Positions 43,925 through 56,255 of a stretch of DNA of 64,000 nt are shown here, in pieces. Within the stretch, counting starts at the first letter, position 1. Every line of letters begins with the position of its first letter. Source of the DNA: Ampullaceana balthica (Eukaryota > Mollusca > Gastropoda > Lymnaeidae). Below the pieces are notes generated by a model. That model did no database searches. It was given only the letters and a program-made list of their open reading frames with translations, and was not told where the DNA came from. The translations under genes were made by a program, and so were the position numbers. Location of the stretch: NCBI GenBank assembly GCA_944989445.1, contig CALYLW010001073.1, positions 124,001 through 188,000 on the forward strand. Reading direction: 5' to 3'.

Positions 43925-45935
43925 GGTGTGTCTTTACTGTATTATATTGTGATGTGGTGTGTCTTTACTGTATTATATTGTGATGTGGTGTGTCTTTATT
44001 GTAATTATATTGTGATGGTGTGTGTCTTGACTGTATTATATTGTGATGTGGTGTGTCTTTACTGTATTATATTGTGATGTGGTGTGTCTTTACTATATTA
44101 TATTGTGATGTGGTGTGTCTTTACTATATTATATTGTGATGTGGTGTGTCTTTACTGTCTTATATTGTGATGTGGTGTGTCTTTACTGTATTATATTGTG
44201 ATGTGGTGTGTCTTTACTGTATTATATTGTGATGTGGTGTGGGTTTACTGTATTATATTGTGATGTGGTGTGTCTTTACTGTATTATATTGTGATGTGGT
44301 GTGTCTTTACTATATTATATTGTGATGTGGTGTGTCTTTACTATATTATATTGTGATGTGGTGTGTCTTTACTGTATTATATTGTGATGTGGTGTGTCTT
44401 TACTGTATTATATTGTGATGTGGTGTGTCTTTACTATATTATATTGTGATGTGGTGTGTCTTTACTATATTATATTGTGATGTGGTGTGTCTTTACTGTA
44501 TTATATTGTGATGTGGTGTGTCTTTACTGTAATTATATTGTGATGTGGTGTGTCTTTACTGTAATTATATTGTGATGGTGTGTCTTTACTGTATGATATT
44601 GTGATGTGGTGTGTCTTTACTGTATTATATTGTGATGTGGTGTGTCTTTACTATATTATATTGTGATGTGGTGTGTCTTTACTGTATTATATTGTAATGT
44701 GGTGTGTCTTTACTGTATTATATTGTGATGTGGTGTGTCTTTACTGTAATTATATTGTGATGTGGTGTGTCTTTACTGTATTATATTGTTAGGTGGTGTG
44801 TGTCTTTACTGTCTTATATTGTGATGTGGTGTGTCTTTACTGTATTATATTGTGATGTGGTTTGTCTTTACTGTATTATATTGTGATGTGGTGTGTCTTT
44901 ACTGTATTATATTGTGATGTGGTGTGTCTTTACTGTATTATATTGTGATGTGGTGTGTCTTTACTATATTATATTGTGATGTGGTGTGTCTTTACTATAT
45001 TATATTGTGATGTGGTGTGTCTTTACTGTAATTATATTGTGATGTGGTGTGTCTTTACTGTATTATATTGTGATGTTGTGTGTCTTTACTATATTATATT
45101 GTGATGTGGTGTGTCTTTACTGTATTATATTGTGATGTGGTGTGTCTTTACTGTATTATATTGTGATGTGGTGTGGGTTTACTATATTATATTGTGATGG
45201 GGTGTGTCTTTACTGTATTATATTGTGATGTGGTGTGTCTTTACTATATTATATTGTGATGTGGTGTGTCTTTACTGTAATTATATTGTGATGTGGTGTG
45301 TCTTTACTGTAATTATATTGTGATGGTGTGTCTTTACAGTATGATATTGTGATGTGGTGTGTCTTTACTGTATTATATTGTGATGTGGTGTGTCTTTACT
45401 ATATTATATTGTGATGGGGTGTGTCTTTACTGTATTATATTGTAATGTGGTGTGTCTTTACTGTATTATATTGTGATGTGGTGTGTCTTTACTGTAATTA
45501 TATTGTGATGTGGTGTGTCTTTACTGTATTATATTGTTAGGTGGTGTGTGTCTTTACTGTCTTATATTGTGATGTGGTGTGTCTTTACTGTCTTATATTG
45601 TGATGTGGTGTGTCTTTACTGTCTTATATTGTGATGTGGTGTGTCTTTACTGTCTTATATTGTGATGTGGTGTGTCTTTACTGTCTTATATTGTGATGTG
45701 GTATGTCTTTACTGTCTTATATTGTGATGTGGTGTGTCTTTACTGTCTTATATTGTGATGTGGTGTGTCTTTACTGTCTTATATTGTGATGTGGTGTGTC
45801 TTTACTGTCTTATATTGTGATGTGGTGTGTCTTTACTGTCTTATATTGTGATGTGGTGTGTCTTTGCTGTCTTATATTGTGATGTGGTGTGTCTTTACTG
45901 TCTTATATTGTGATGATGTGTATTACAAGCTAAGT
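43925..45935. repeat. 31-bp minisatellite (about 64 copies) with 748-bp higher-order repeat
   Basis: Unit TGATGTGGTGTGTCTTTACT plus GTATTATATTG. Variant landmarks recur 748 bp apart: TATGATATT at 44592 and 45340, and TTAGGTGG at 44789 and 45537. After 45550 nearly all units carry GTCTTATATT, a homogenised block. Confidence 0.95.
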
Positions 45936-47080
45936 GTTATGTTTGTATTCCAAAGTCCCATTGTGAGAAATACTAGGGGGGGGGGCTTTTCCCATTTTCT
46001 GATGGTGCAGGTGTTTTGCCACGTTTCTTAGATCTCTGCGTGTGGGGGTGCGGGCCAGCCAACAGCACTCGATAACCATTGAACAACAAAAATATATATT
46101 TAAAAAAAAACTCTGCAGAACTAATCGAATGTGCGGAGTTTCTTCCCTTTGGCTCTACTTTGGTTCCAACATACACGGGCATTGCATTAGCCATTGAATG
46201 GTTCGGCGGATATTGGTTATTTGCTGGGGCAAACTCGCCGTTTTCATTGGCCCTTCCAAACGGACAGTTATTTAAATGAGACTGGCGTGAATGTATGTGT
46301 GTGTTGTAGGAGGGGGGTTGGGGTGGATGAAAACATGAGATGCAGGAGAGGGAGGGAGAGGTATGGAAATGGAGGAGAATACCTGTAAATGGCAGCCATG
46401 TGTTTTTATGGACTGAATGTATCAGGTGTTTGGCAAACTATTTTAAAAACTGTTATTTTTAAAATAACCAAATCCTTAAGAAGTTGCATCCCAGTTTGAG
46501 AGTGCCTGCAATCGAAACTCTCAATAAGATCCTCTGCCACAGTCCTTACTCAACTTGAGAGTCACTGTAACCCCCTGCTCCCATCCTTAACTTGAGAGTC
46601 GATGTATGCCTTGCCCCCCATCCTTACTCAACTTGAGAGTCACTGTAACCCCCTGCCCCCATCCTTACTCAACTTGAGAGTCTCTGTTCTGGACATAAGC
46701 ATGTCTGAATGAGCTCAAGAGCCGTCACTGACTTTAAGCTGACGTTTAATGAGAGTGCCTCCCCTTTAATGTAAGGCTTTCAATTACCTCCCCTTTCATC
46801 AACCCCCATCCCCAATCACACCCCCCCCCCTACTCCCTGAACCGCACATCAATCCAAACCTAGTTTCTATCTGCTGTTAGCAGTTAATTTTCTCTCAGAC
46901 CTTTTATCATTTCTCTTCATCCATTCACCACTTCCTCGTCCAATGAACATATTGAATGATTTCATTATCTATCCTGTTTAATCAAGGCTTGTCTCTCGTA
47001 AGTGGGGAGAAACTTGGGAACAAATATAATTCAACTGCATAAGTTCATTACAGAGAACAGTTAGAATGTTGCATTGCTAT
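45936..47080. other. No gene; a small direct repeat
   Basis: At 46540-46690 three copies of a unit with CTCAACTTGAGAGTCACTGT and CCCCATCCTTA. No supported ORF. Confidence 0.45.
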
Positions 47081-47317
47081 TAGGGCTGTACCGGAGTGAA
47101 ATCCGGCCGGAGCCGGAGTCGGAGCCGGATTTGTAAAAATGGCCGGATTCCAGTTTTGCCTGAGCCATTATAGATGTATATATATTAGGGCTCTACCGGC
47201 CAGCCTGATTTGGCCGGATTTATGAAGTGAAATCCGAGCGGAGCCGTTGCCGGAATTTTAAACATGGCCGGAATCCGGATTTGCCGGAGCCAGGTGCCAA
47301 AATCCGGTACACCCCTA
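47081..47317. mobile_element. hAT-type miniature element with CCGGA repeats (237 bp)
   Basis: Ends TAGGGCTGTACCGGA and CCGGTACACCCCTA. Flanks ATTGCTAT and ATTGCAAT, 7 of 8. The interior is rich in GGCCGGATT and GGAGCCGGA. An additional TAGGGCTCTACCGG start at 47187 suggests two copies fused or one inside the other. Confidence 0.75.
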
Positions 47318-47704
47318 ATTGCAATTCACAAGTCAGGGGCTAAACAAACTGTACATTGCTATGCACATTGCACATGTCATTATACTGGCCATAGCTCTTA
47401 ACAAAGTTTACCTTGCTATAGGCCTACACAGTCACATTGGTATGCATATGTTATATTCACAGTTCTATGGACATATTACAGTGCAGCACAGCCGTCATAC
47501 ATCTATAAAATGCCACAGTCACAGATATATGCTAAGGCCAATATCGCTAACAGCATTTACATGTCATGTTATTCCAAAGAAAGGCTATCATTATTAGATG
47601 GCTTGTTTATAAAAGTTGCGTGATGATCATGTATCTTCTAGACTACTACTCACGAGCTAATTTTATTTTTTAAAATAAAAGCAAATATTAGAAGTTGTAA
47701 GTAT

Positions 47705-48292
47705 TTAAAAAGACTCCAGATCCTCACTGATTCCGTAACGGATCAACTCCAGATCCTCACTGATTCCGTATCGGATCAACTCCAGATCCACACTGATTCC
47801 GTATCGGAACAACTCCAGATCCACACTGATTCCGTATCAGTCAACTCCAGATCCTCACTGATTCCGCATCGGATCAACTCCAGATCCACACTGATTCCGT
47901 ATCGGATCAACTCCAGGTCCACACTGATTCCGTATCGGGTCAACTCCAGGTCCACACTGATTTCGTATCGGATCAACTCCAGGTCCACACTGATTCCGTA
48001 TCGGATCAACTCCAGATCCACACTGATTCCGTATCGGATCAACTCCAGGTCCACACTGATTCCGTATCGGGTCAACTCCAGGTCCACACTGATTCGGTAT
48101 CGGGTCAACTCCAGATCCACACTGATTCCGTATCGGGTCAACTCCAGATCCTCACTGATTCCGTATCGGGTCAACTCCAGATCCTCACTGATTCCGTATC
48201 GGATCAACTCCAGGTCCACACTGATTCCGTATCGGGTCAACTCCATGTCCACACTGATTCCGTATCGGGTCAACTCCAGGTCCACACTGCTT
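47705..48292. repeat. 33-bp minisatellite, about 18 copies
   Basis: Unit TCCACACTGATTCCGTATCG plus GATCAACTCCAGG. The period is eleven codons, so the minus strand stays open for 201 codons. I do not regard this as a gene. Confidence 0.92.
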
Positions 48293-48756
48293 TCATGGTG
48301 GAGATTGAACCTTGACAGACTAGTAATTAAAGAGAATGGTGTAAACAAAAGTTGAAAACAAATAACATCCTGCGCTGTCATGTTAGCGTGTAAATATTTA
48401 AAGGAAGAGTCTTTGAGAGATTCCCATTTACAGCACCAAACGTATCTTTACCGTACTATTCGTGTTAAGTGTGTCACATAATTCAGCTTCCTCGCTTTAT
48501 TAGGGTCTTTAATCATGTGAGAGGTGGTACAGAGTATAGAGTCTCTGTAAGTACTTTAAGGATGGTGGTGACGGTATTATTTCTATTACACATTTTTTAA
48601 AATGGGAATACTTAGTGTTTATAATCACTTATAACGTTGCATAAGAATGGTGCTTGTTAAGTTAAATAAAGCTTGTGGAAATTAAGACGAATTATTGCTC
48701 TTCGGGTTTGCTAAAAAAACATGTGTTCAAGTTTTTTAAATATTTTATGAATGGGT

Positions 48757-48905
48757 AGAACAGACACATTAGAACAAGCTGAACTGCGTTAAAATAACAG
48801 ACACATTAGAACAAGCTGAACTGCGTTAAAATAACAGACACATTAGAACAAGCTCAACTGCGTTAAAATAACAGACACATTAGAACAAGCTCAACTGCGT
48901 TAAAA
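48757..48905. repeat. 37-bp minisatellite, four copies
   Basis: Unit CAGACACATTAGAACAAGCT plus GAACTGCGTTAAAATAA. Confidence 0.9.
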
Positions 48906-48962
48906 TTTTTCTACCACTAATTAAACAACGACTATGTTTATGAAGACAAAAGTGATGGGATA

Positions 48963-49418
48963 ATGAAACTGGGAATTTTTAAAATTTTGATTTTGTTTCT
49001 TTTGAATTTGCGGCCAGCCCAGAGCGATGTCACACAGGCTGACCAACTGACCTCAGCTCAGATTCTCAGCGTCAACAACAACAACCGCCCTTTCAAACCG
49101 ACATCCCGCGGGCTGCAAAACACTCCATCTCTACACGTCACCAACAAAACTTTTCATCCTCCAAGAATCGTAATGCCGTCCTCGTTAATTCCCAACTCCC
49201 TCCCCCCTTTCTCGTTGCCTCAGTGGCGGAGGGACAGATTCCTCCCCCACCCCATCCCTCCCCAACTCCTTCTATTCCAGCCAATCTTTGATGGAGGTTT
49301 ACCCCCCCCCCAAAACAAAAACAACAAAAAAACCCTCCTTGAGATCAATTTCTCATTACTTCCTCGGAACAAAGTCAGTCATTTGCAAGTTGGGCCCCAG
49401 CTCTATGAATATGATTAG
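48963..49418 (+). CDS. Putative small secreted protein (151 codons), unconfirmed
   Basis: Starts MKLGIFKILILFLLNL, a good signal peptide, with a likely cleavage after RPAQS. The rest is polar, rich in N, P and S, without cysteines and without a domain I know. It includes possible N-glycosylation site NKT and a proline-rich middle (PPFSLPQW). The part to about 49250 is more GC-rich than surrounding DNA; the end, with a poly-C and AAC run, looks less like coding. It may be a first exon that ends earlier than the ORF, or chance. No neighbouring gene supports it. Confidence 0.35.
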   Translation: MKLGIFKILILFLLNLRPAQSDVTQADQLTSAQILSVNNNNRPFKPTSRGLQNTPSLHVTNKTFHPPRIVMPSSLIPNSLPPFSLPQWRRDRFLPHPIPPQLLLFQPIFDGGLPPPQNKNNKKTLLEINFSLLPRNKVSHLQVGPQLYEYD

Positions 49419-49419
49419 T

Positions 49420-50261
49420 TGACCAGATTGAAGGGAGGAGGCCGAGTTCAGGAGGTCAATTTCACAATAAGAAAGGAACTGTCCTTTAATAACTCCCCCC
49501 CCTCTCCCCGCCCCCTTACCAAACACCTTTCCCCGAGCTCGTTATAAATGGGGCGTTTGTTGAGTTGGAGATCCCGAAGTTGTTTCGACCAGTTGAACAG
49601 ACGACCAGTTGACCAGATGACTGGGGTTGGGTCACCGGTAATCGAGTTCGTCACAGACGTCATAGGCCAACCCCTTCACCCCCCCCTCCACCCACTCCAC
49701 CCCTTCACCCCCCCCCTCCACCCACTCGAACCACAGTCTTTCACCCTCGTCATCACATCTATTCTGACGTCATGACATGTTAGCCAATAACACAATTTTT
49801 GGCAGTGTTTTAAAAAAATAGGTTAATGAAATCGTTTTCATTTCTTTCACAGCGTTTTTGTCTGTGCTGGTTTAGCGTGCTCAACGCGATTTCAAGTCAA
49901 ACGCTGTTTATAGGAAAAAAAATCTTTGCCAACAGATGCTAAATATCTAGACAGCCAAGAAATATTTGTTTTTTTTAAAACCAGATGTATTTGCTTGTTA
50001 TTCATTATTTTGTTGTTGATCTTTGTTTCAATCCTATTGATCCCATTTTCTTTCCATTTTTTTCTAAGAAGCGGTAGTTAAAACCATGGCACTCGTAAAT
50101 TTTTTGACGTATACAAATATTGAAGCTAATAGCAAAAAAAAATATATTAAAAAATTAAAATTTTATTTTATTTATAAACTACGACGAAATACTTTAACGA
50201 TAATTTGCCTCCCCCCTCACACACATCCCGTCCAGCAGCTTTATATACATTCTAGTTTTTA
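49420..50261. other. No gene seen
   Basis: C-rich direct repeat CCCCCCTCCACCCACTC twice at 49680-49730. Nothing else identifiable. Confidence 0.4.
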
Positions 50262-50490
50262 TTTACCACGTTTTTATTAACTCGCTTTCGTTCCTGTTTG
50301 TTGGTTTGTTGGTTTTTCCAAGATTTTTTCAAATATGCCAACGTAAAATTGAACCACTTCTGATGGTCCTAGAGATCTGAAAATTTTACCACAGATAGAT
50401 CTTGGATGACAATGCATTGTATCAAAATTTCAGATCGATCGATTGTACTGTTATTAAATTATTGAACTTTTTTAGTTTATCTATAGTCTA
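50262..50490. repeat. Interspersed repeat, copy 1
   Basis: Shared with 58112-58335: CACGTTTTTATTAACTCGCT, GGTCCTAGAGA, CCACAGATAGATCTTGGATG and TTTCAGATCGATCGA. The last motif with the following GTACNGTTATTAAATTA is also the core of R540, so the two families are distantly related or share a module. Confidence 0.65.
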
Positions 50491-50656
50491 TATATAAGCA
50501 TCTGTACCGTCTGCTTTTGTTGACATCCGTGTGTTCACCCCGTGACCACATCACAATGTTTTTAAAACGTTGGGCGGGCGCTGATGAGGTAAAATAAATA
50601 GAGGTAAATTTTTTTTATAAAAAAACCCAGGTTGTTATAAGTGGACTAAAAAGAAT

Positions 50657-51013
50657 AAAATAAATAGAAGTAAAAAAAAAGATTTTTAAAAACCACGTTT
50701 TTATAAGCGGACTAAAAAGAAGAAAATAAATTAAAACTTATTAGTTCAAGTACTTCGATTTAATATGACTAAAAACGTGGGGCGGGTGTTTGGTATAAAA
50801 ATTAAAGATTTCTAATTTAGAAGGCAAAAGAGAGATCTATAAGTGAGAGAATGAGTGAACCGCATATGTTAAACCTCATAAGCGCCCGCCCCACGTTTTT
50901 AGTCATATTAAATCGAAGTATTTGAACTAATAAGTTTTAACTTATTTTCTTCTTTTTGTCCGCTTATAAAGACGGGGTTTTTAAAAATCTTTTTTTTTAA
51001 CTTCTATTTATTT
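50657..51013. repeat. Large inverted repeat (arms about 130 bp)
   Basis: Left arm about 50657-50790 and right arm about 50882-51013 are inverse copies, each with AGTCATATTAAATCGAAGTA (or its inverse) and a CCCGCCCCACG block. The loop is about 90 bp. The transcript would form a long hairpin. Left part is preceded by another partial copy (50590-50655) of the arm end. Confidence 0.8.
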
Positions 51014-51304
51014 AAATCGTCAGAGAAACAGCTTAACAGAAGCATAACACTCCAAAACGCGCTGGCGCCACACAAGCTCATAGTGACAAATTGTTTCAGG
51101 GGTGTCAGCAACCAAAAAAGTCTACGCGAAGTTTGTTTGAGTTGAATTTTTTAGGGTTTAAATTGATGGCTGGATCATGTCGGGCTGTCGTGGCTCATCT
51201 TACACTGTATTCGTGAACACAAGTGATCAGTTGGGTCAACTGATGAGTTGAAGTCTTTCTTCACGTCTGATGCAAGCGTCAGTACCGTTATGGTAATCTT
51301 ATCT

Positions 51305-51641
51305 CAGGGGTCCCCAAACTGCGCTCCATGGGTCCGACCCACCTGGCCATCGTACGGGTGTCCGCTTGGTGACAATTTTGCGAGTGGACATTCATCGTAA
51401 GCTTCCCATAGGCTATCAATAATTGTATTTTAGTCCTTTAATGCTGCTCTATACTCTAAGTAAAATATTTTGACCTTTTTGTGAATTCAACTACGATTTA
51501 GATTCGTGCAACAACCACAGCTAGTCAATATTATTTGTTTCAAATTAAAGTCTGGGTCTGATCAGTGTCCAAGAAACATGGAACAAGTTTCTGAGGAACA
51601 GTGAACCGGTCCCCTGATGAGGAATTAGGTTGAGAACACCT
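51305..51641. mobile_element. Possible decayed hAT-type element
   Basis: CAGGGGTCCCCAAACTGCGC at the left and GGTTGAGAACACCTG at the right resemble hAT termini, but no target duplication is visible. Confidence 0.3.
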
Positions 51642-51983
51642 GTAGTAGAGGACGCTGGGGTCAGTCATCAGCTCACACGTCACCAAGTTGAGAGTAATTT
51701 ACGTCTGTGTTCTGTGGTATCACTACACTACACATGTGTCAACACAAAACATTCATTTCTTACACAGAGTCGATTGGAGGATTTTCCGACCCTTTCTCTC
51801 CCCCCAGTCACCACTAAACTATAGATAGATCTATGTATCCCCAGAAAGCCACACCGATCTGCAGAGACGTCACTAGGGTTAGTGTCATACTGTGCGGTAG
51901 CTCATGATGTCACCCCTCACAGACTGCCTCCGAGTTTGCCAGTGCAAATAACGGGACAATGGAGCATTTTACGTTTTGGTGTC

Positions 51984-52301
51984 TGTCACGTGTGAATCAC
52001 GAGTGTATCACGAGTTGGATGAAGGAGGGGTCATGTGAGTAAAAGCGCGGGAAGAAATGACGCAGAAGGTTCGAGATTATGATCAGTAGTGTCAGAGAAG
52101 TTCCGTGGTGTGATGGCGGATTTGTGTGGCTCAGTATTCCACGTTGTATAACATCAAATTATACGTTATGTGCATAGTGTAGATATTAAAGTTGTTTTAT
52201 TGAAACCAGTTCTTCAGAGGATTATTGTATGCAAGGTTATGTATGGAGAGAACGCCTACAAGATATATTAATAAGTAAAACATCAGAAAGAAGTGGTGAC
52301 A
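51984..52301 (+). mobile_element. Solo LTR (318 bp)
   Basis: Starts TGTCACGTGTGA and ends GTGGTGACA. GTGTC flanks both sides (51979-51983, 52302-52306), a 5-bp target duplication. It shares GCGCGGGAAGAAA, TATTAAAGTTGTTTT, TTCTTCAGAGGATTATTG and GAGAACGCCTACA with the LTRs at 33577 and 39725, so it is a related but distinct family. Left by recombination between two LTRs. Confidence 0.85.
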
Positions 52302-52306
52302 GTGTC

Positions 52307-53387
52307 CCCTCTCGTGATGGTGTCACCCGGTGTGGTCAACACCCCCGCACCCCCTAGTGACACACCTTCCGATCTGGTCACGTGGATTACTCTCTAGGAA
52401 ATAATTGTTTCACGAAAGCCACCGTGTGTCCTCTCCCCGTTCGGCTAATATATCTTTTGGTGTATTGGAATTTAATGTCCACAATTTAGCATCTTTTTTA
52501 TATTAGGAAGCAAGCAAACAAATTTATAACAACTAAATAATTAAACACGCAACAAAATTATTTTTTTTTGTTGAGAAATTTGTTTTATTAATGTTTATTT
52601 TATTAAAGGTGTAAAGAGTTATTTGAGTTAATAACTGATTAAAAAAGAAGTTAAACTGCGTTGTTGTTTTTTTGCCGCAACAAAGTTAGTTCAATTAGCC
52701 GCAAGGTCCCTAAAACATGTGTTGGTTTTTTCAAAATTTAACCACGCACCTAATTCGTGCACACCTAAATGTCAGATACACAGCTTTAACGAGCGTAAAA
52801 ATTTCATCTGTGATCAAAGCACGGTATTTACTACCCCATCAGTTATAGCCATAGGTCGAAACATCACAGGGCTACTCGCTCTGTCCCCTTAGAGTGATCC
52901 CCCCTTCTGTGATACACCACAGATGGATTTTATGACCTTTGACTCCGGTACACAGAGAAGATGGCATTCAATTTATAGCCTCATTTTATTGAATCTGTAT
53001 TAAATTACCTTAGTCTCTTGACTTTTGTGTATACCTGCATTATGTCTCAAGCTCTTTGCATTTACGGTCAATTTTTTTATAAAAAAAAGTAAAGCAAATA
53101 CTGAGCAAAACTACCTATAAGACAAACTCACAGGGGCAGAAACACCTTGAGGGTGTTGTGAAACAATTGTCCTATATCAGTCATTTGTAAGCCTATGGTC
53201 CAAGAAAGCGAGCTGTTTCAAATTATAATTTTTTAAAATAAAAAATACGGGTTTTAAAAAATTAAGTTAAATCTCGATTATGGTTCACTTTGGAAAGCCA
53301 ATGCGGACTGTTAACAAAATAACTCAAGTCTGACTTGAATGACTTCAAATTCATTAAAACATTTATTCTTCTACATAGCATCTGTTC
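52307..53387. other. No gene seen
   Basis: AT-rich unique DNA; nothing supported. Confidence 0.45.
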
Positions 53388-53566
53388 CAGAGCCGTCTTT
53401 ACACCATTTTGGGCCCCCGGGCAAAGAAATAGTGTTGGGCCCTTCACCTGCAGGAATAAAAAATGAATATATATAATATATATAAATAAACATATTCCCA
53501 TGGGGCCCATATGCTCGTGGGCCCCCAGGCAAAGGCCCAACGGGCCTATGCGTTAAGACGGTCCCG
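53388..53566. mobile_element. hAT-type miniature element (179 bp)
   Basis: Ends CAGAGCCGTCTTTAC and the inverse-like GTTAAGACGGTCCCG. Perfect 8-bp target duplication ATCTGTTC. GGGCCC and GGGCCCCC blocks at both sides of the interior. Confidence 0.85.
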
Positions 53567-53670
53567 ATCTGTTCCTGTTTTACTTCACAATTTATGTCCC
53601 CTACAATCCATGTTCTTAAAACGCGTTACACTATTATTCTAATACCCGTTTATTAAGACAGAAACATTAA

Positions 53671-54748
53671 ATAAAACAAACCCGTAAAAACAAAGTTTTT
53701 GACTATAAATCCCTTATATATGAGACATAACTAACAGTATTGATTATTTTCAAACATTTACAGACTGAATCTGTCTTAACTCAAGTTTGCTTCATAACCC
53801 TAGGGGGGAGGGGTGGGTGGGAGGGGGAGAGGGGAAAAGTCTGGTCACTGATTCGCTTGACCGAGCTCAGAGTGACACGTAAAATGTAAACAAAAGCGCC
53901 CCGTCGCTTCGTTGGGTCGCCTCAATGCGTCAGCTCAAAATTTCACGTGGGAAAAAAACAATAACAAACAGTGAATTTTAATTACATACCTCATATAAGG
54001 ATAAACTAAAAATGCATTAATTTAATTACGGTACGTTCGATCGATCTGAAATTTTGATACAATGCATTGTTAGGTCAGACGGGTCAGTGTGCCAAATTTC
54101 AGCTCGATCGGATCACGGGAAGTGGGTCATTTTTCACTTCTAATTTTCCGCCCGCCCAAGACAGACAGAGAGAGAGACAGAGACGCCGGTGAAGTTAATA
54201 TAAGGGATTTAATAAAACAAACCCCTAAAAACAAAGTTTTTGACTATAAATCCCTTAAATATGAGACATAACTAACAGTATTGATTATTTTCAAACGTGA
54301 CAAACATTTACAGACTCAATTTGTCTTAACTCAACTTTACTTCATAACCCTGTGGGAGAGTTGGAAAAGTCTGGTCACCGATCGCTTGACCGAGCTCAGC
54401 GTGACACGTAAAATGTAAACAAAAGCACGCGGGTACTTCGATGGGTCGACGTCAAAACGTCAACTCAAACTCTCACGTGGATAAAAAAAAACAATAACAA
54501 ACCGTGAATTTGAATTACATACGTTATATTACGATAAACTAAAAATGCATTAATTTATTTATGGTACGTTCAATCGATCTGAAATTTTGATACGATGCAT
54601 TGTTAGGTGGGACGGGTCCGTGTGCCAAATTGCAGCTCGATCGGATCACAGGAAGTGGGGTCATTTTTGACTTTTGTTTTTCCGCCCGCCCAAGACAGAC
54701 AGACAGAGAGACAGAGACGCCGGTGAAGTTAATATAAGGGATTTAAAA
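53671..54748 (-). repeat. R540 family: two tandem copies, minus orientation
   Basis: Boundary at about 54210. Each unit has the same order of landmarks as 22399-24021 in reverse, ending AGTTAATATAAGGGATTT. The second unit lacks most of the C-rich run (GGTGGGTGGGAGGG in plus sense). Confidence 0.85.
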
Positions 54749-56255
54749 ATGAGCTCATCTTGTATTCTGATAACGGATCAAACGATATTGACATGCTTGT
54801 GTTTATTTATCACGCTCGTGCTATTTGCTGTTTATTTAAATGGATACAGGAAAACTTTTAGAAATTTCATAAATTTATGACAACATGACAGTTGACAGCA
54901 GAGCAAAGATTTCATGAGAAACTGCACCTGAAAATAAGGTCAGATTTCCTAGACCACATATAACTTTGAAGCTACCGTTTAACAAATTATGTGTGGAAAT
55001 GTTTTATGTGGTTTTAGTATTAAAAATTTGTGCAAAATAATTAACGAATTAAATAATTACCAAAACGCAAAGAAACGCCCCTGGGAAAAAGTAATATCTC
55101 ATTGAACATGACCCAAGAACATGAAATCCAGATTTAACTTTACAAAGCGTTAAATGTTTAGTTTAGGTGTAGTTTAATTTTTAGTTCAGTTCACTTTGTT
55201 TACGCCCTATTAAGAACTTTGTGATCACTATTCGATTTGTAATATCAGAAATTTATTATGAGAAATGTGTTTACTGTGATAAATTTATTATGAGAAATGT
55301 GTTTACTGTGATAAATTTATAGTGCAAATGTTTATTTTTACAAGTTTTTGTGACAAAGTGAATATCACAAAATTGTTGTAACTAAGCTAGTGTGGCAATG
55401 TTGCTGTAAACTAATTTACTTAGACAAAGTTACTGTAGTTTAGTGAGTATGACAACGTTACTGTGACAAACTCATGTTGTAAAGGTACTGATGTGGTCAA
55501 GTTACTGTAGTTTAGTGAGTAACTGATGTGGTCAAGTTACTGTAGTTTAGTGAGTAACTGATGTGGTCAAGTTACTGAAGTTAAGTGAGTAACTAATGTG
55601 GTCAAGTAAAAGTTGCTGGTGGGTAAAAGCCGACGAGTTGTTTTGTTTAAATTCACGTGTGTATTGTTAGATTGTTTGTTGTCAGCATCTCTGTTTTTGT
55701 GTCTCAGGGATTTCTGCTGAGCACTTTGAGATTTTGTTAACGAGGACGCCAATACGATTCTTAGAGGACGAAAACCAACACGTTATAAGCAGAAGAATTT
55801 AAACTTTTACTTTTCCCGCACGCCTACTTGATAAAATAGGCAAAGACATATGGAGTTAATCGCAAGGCATTAAGACGGTACACCAACATTACATAGCGGC
55901 ATTAAACAAACTTGACAAATTCAGCCCAGTTTAATCTACATTATTTATTGGGATACGGCGAGAACTTCCATCGACAACTCAACACATTCGGGGCAATATT
56001 TTCATTGTCGTCACTATAAACTTGCGTTGACGTGTTTTACGTTGTTACCCTGTAAATTGTCCGATCTCTCCAGTCTCCTCTCGTGTGCGATGTGTACGAT
56101 GGTCAACGACTCGAGCTGAAATCGACATTAATTCAACGTTTGAAAAAATTAGCTCATAAGGCAATTAATTGAAATAAGAAACCAGTGCCCCAGTGCCCCG
56201 GTGCCCCAGTGCCCCTAATATACAAGAGAGAGCTGTGGTGTAAGGAACAAACTCA
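54749..56255. other. No gene; short repeats; upstream of the 56256 exon
   Basis: A 31-bp duplicate around TTATTATGAGAAATGTGTTT (55252-55315) and three copies of GATGTGGTCAAGTTACTGTA (55490-55600). Four GTGCCCCA units at 56184-56216 lie in the presumed promoter or leader of the exon at 56256. Confidence 0.45.

Noticed and set aside
47776..48381. 201-codon minus ORF with eleven-residue repeats
   Set aside because: Caused by the 33-bp minisatellite; no signal, domain or splice context supports a gene.
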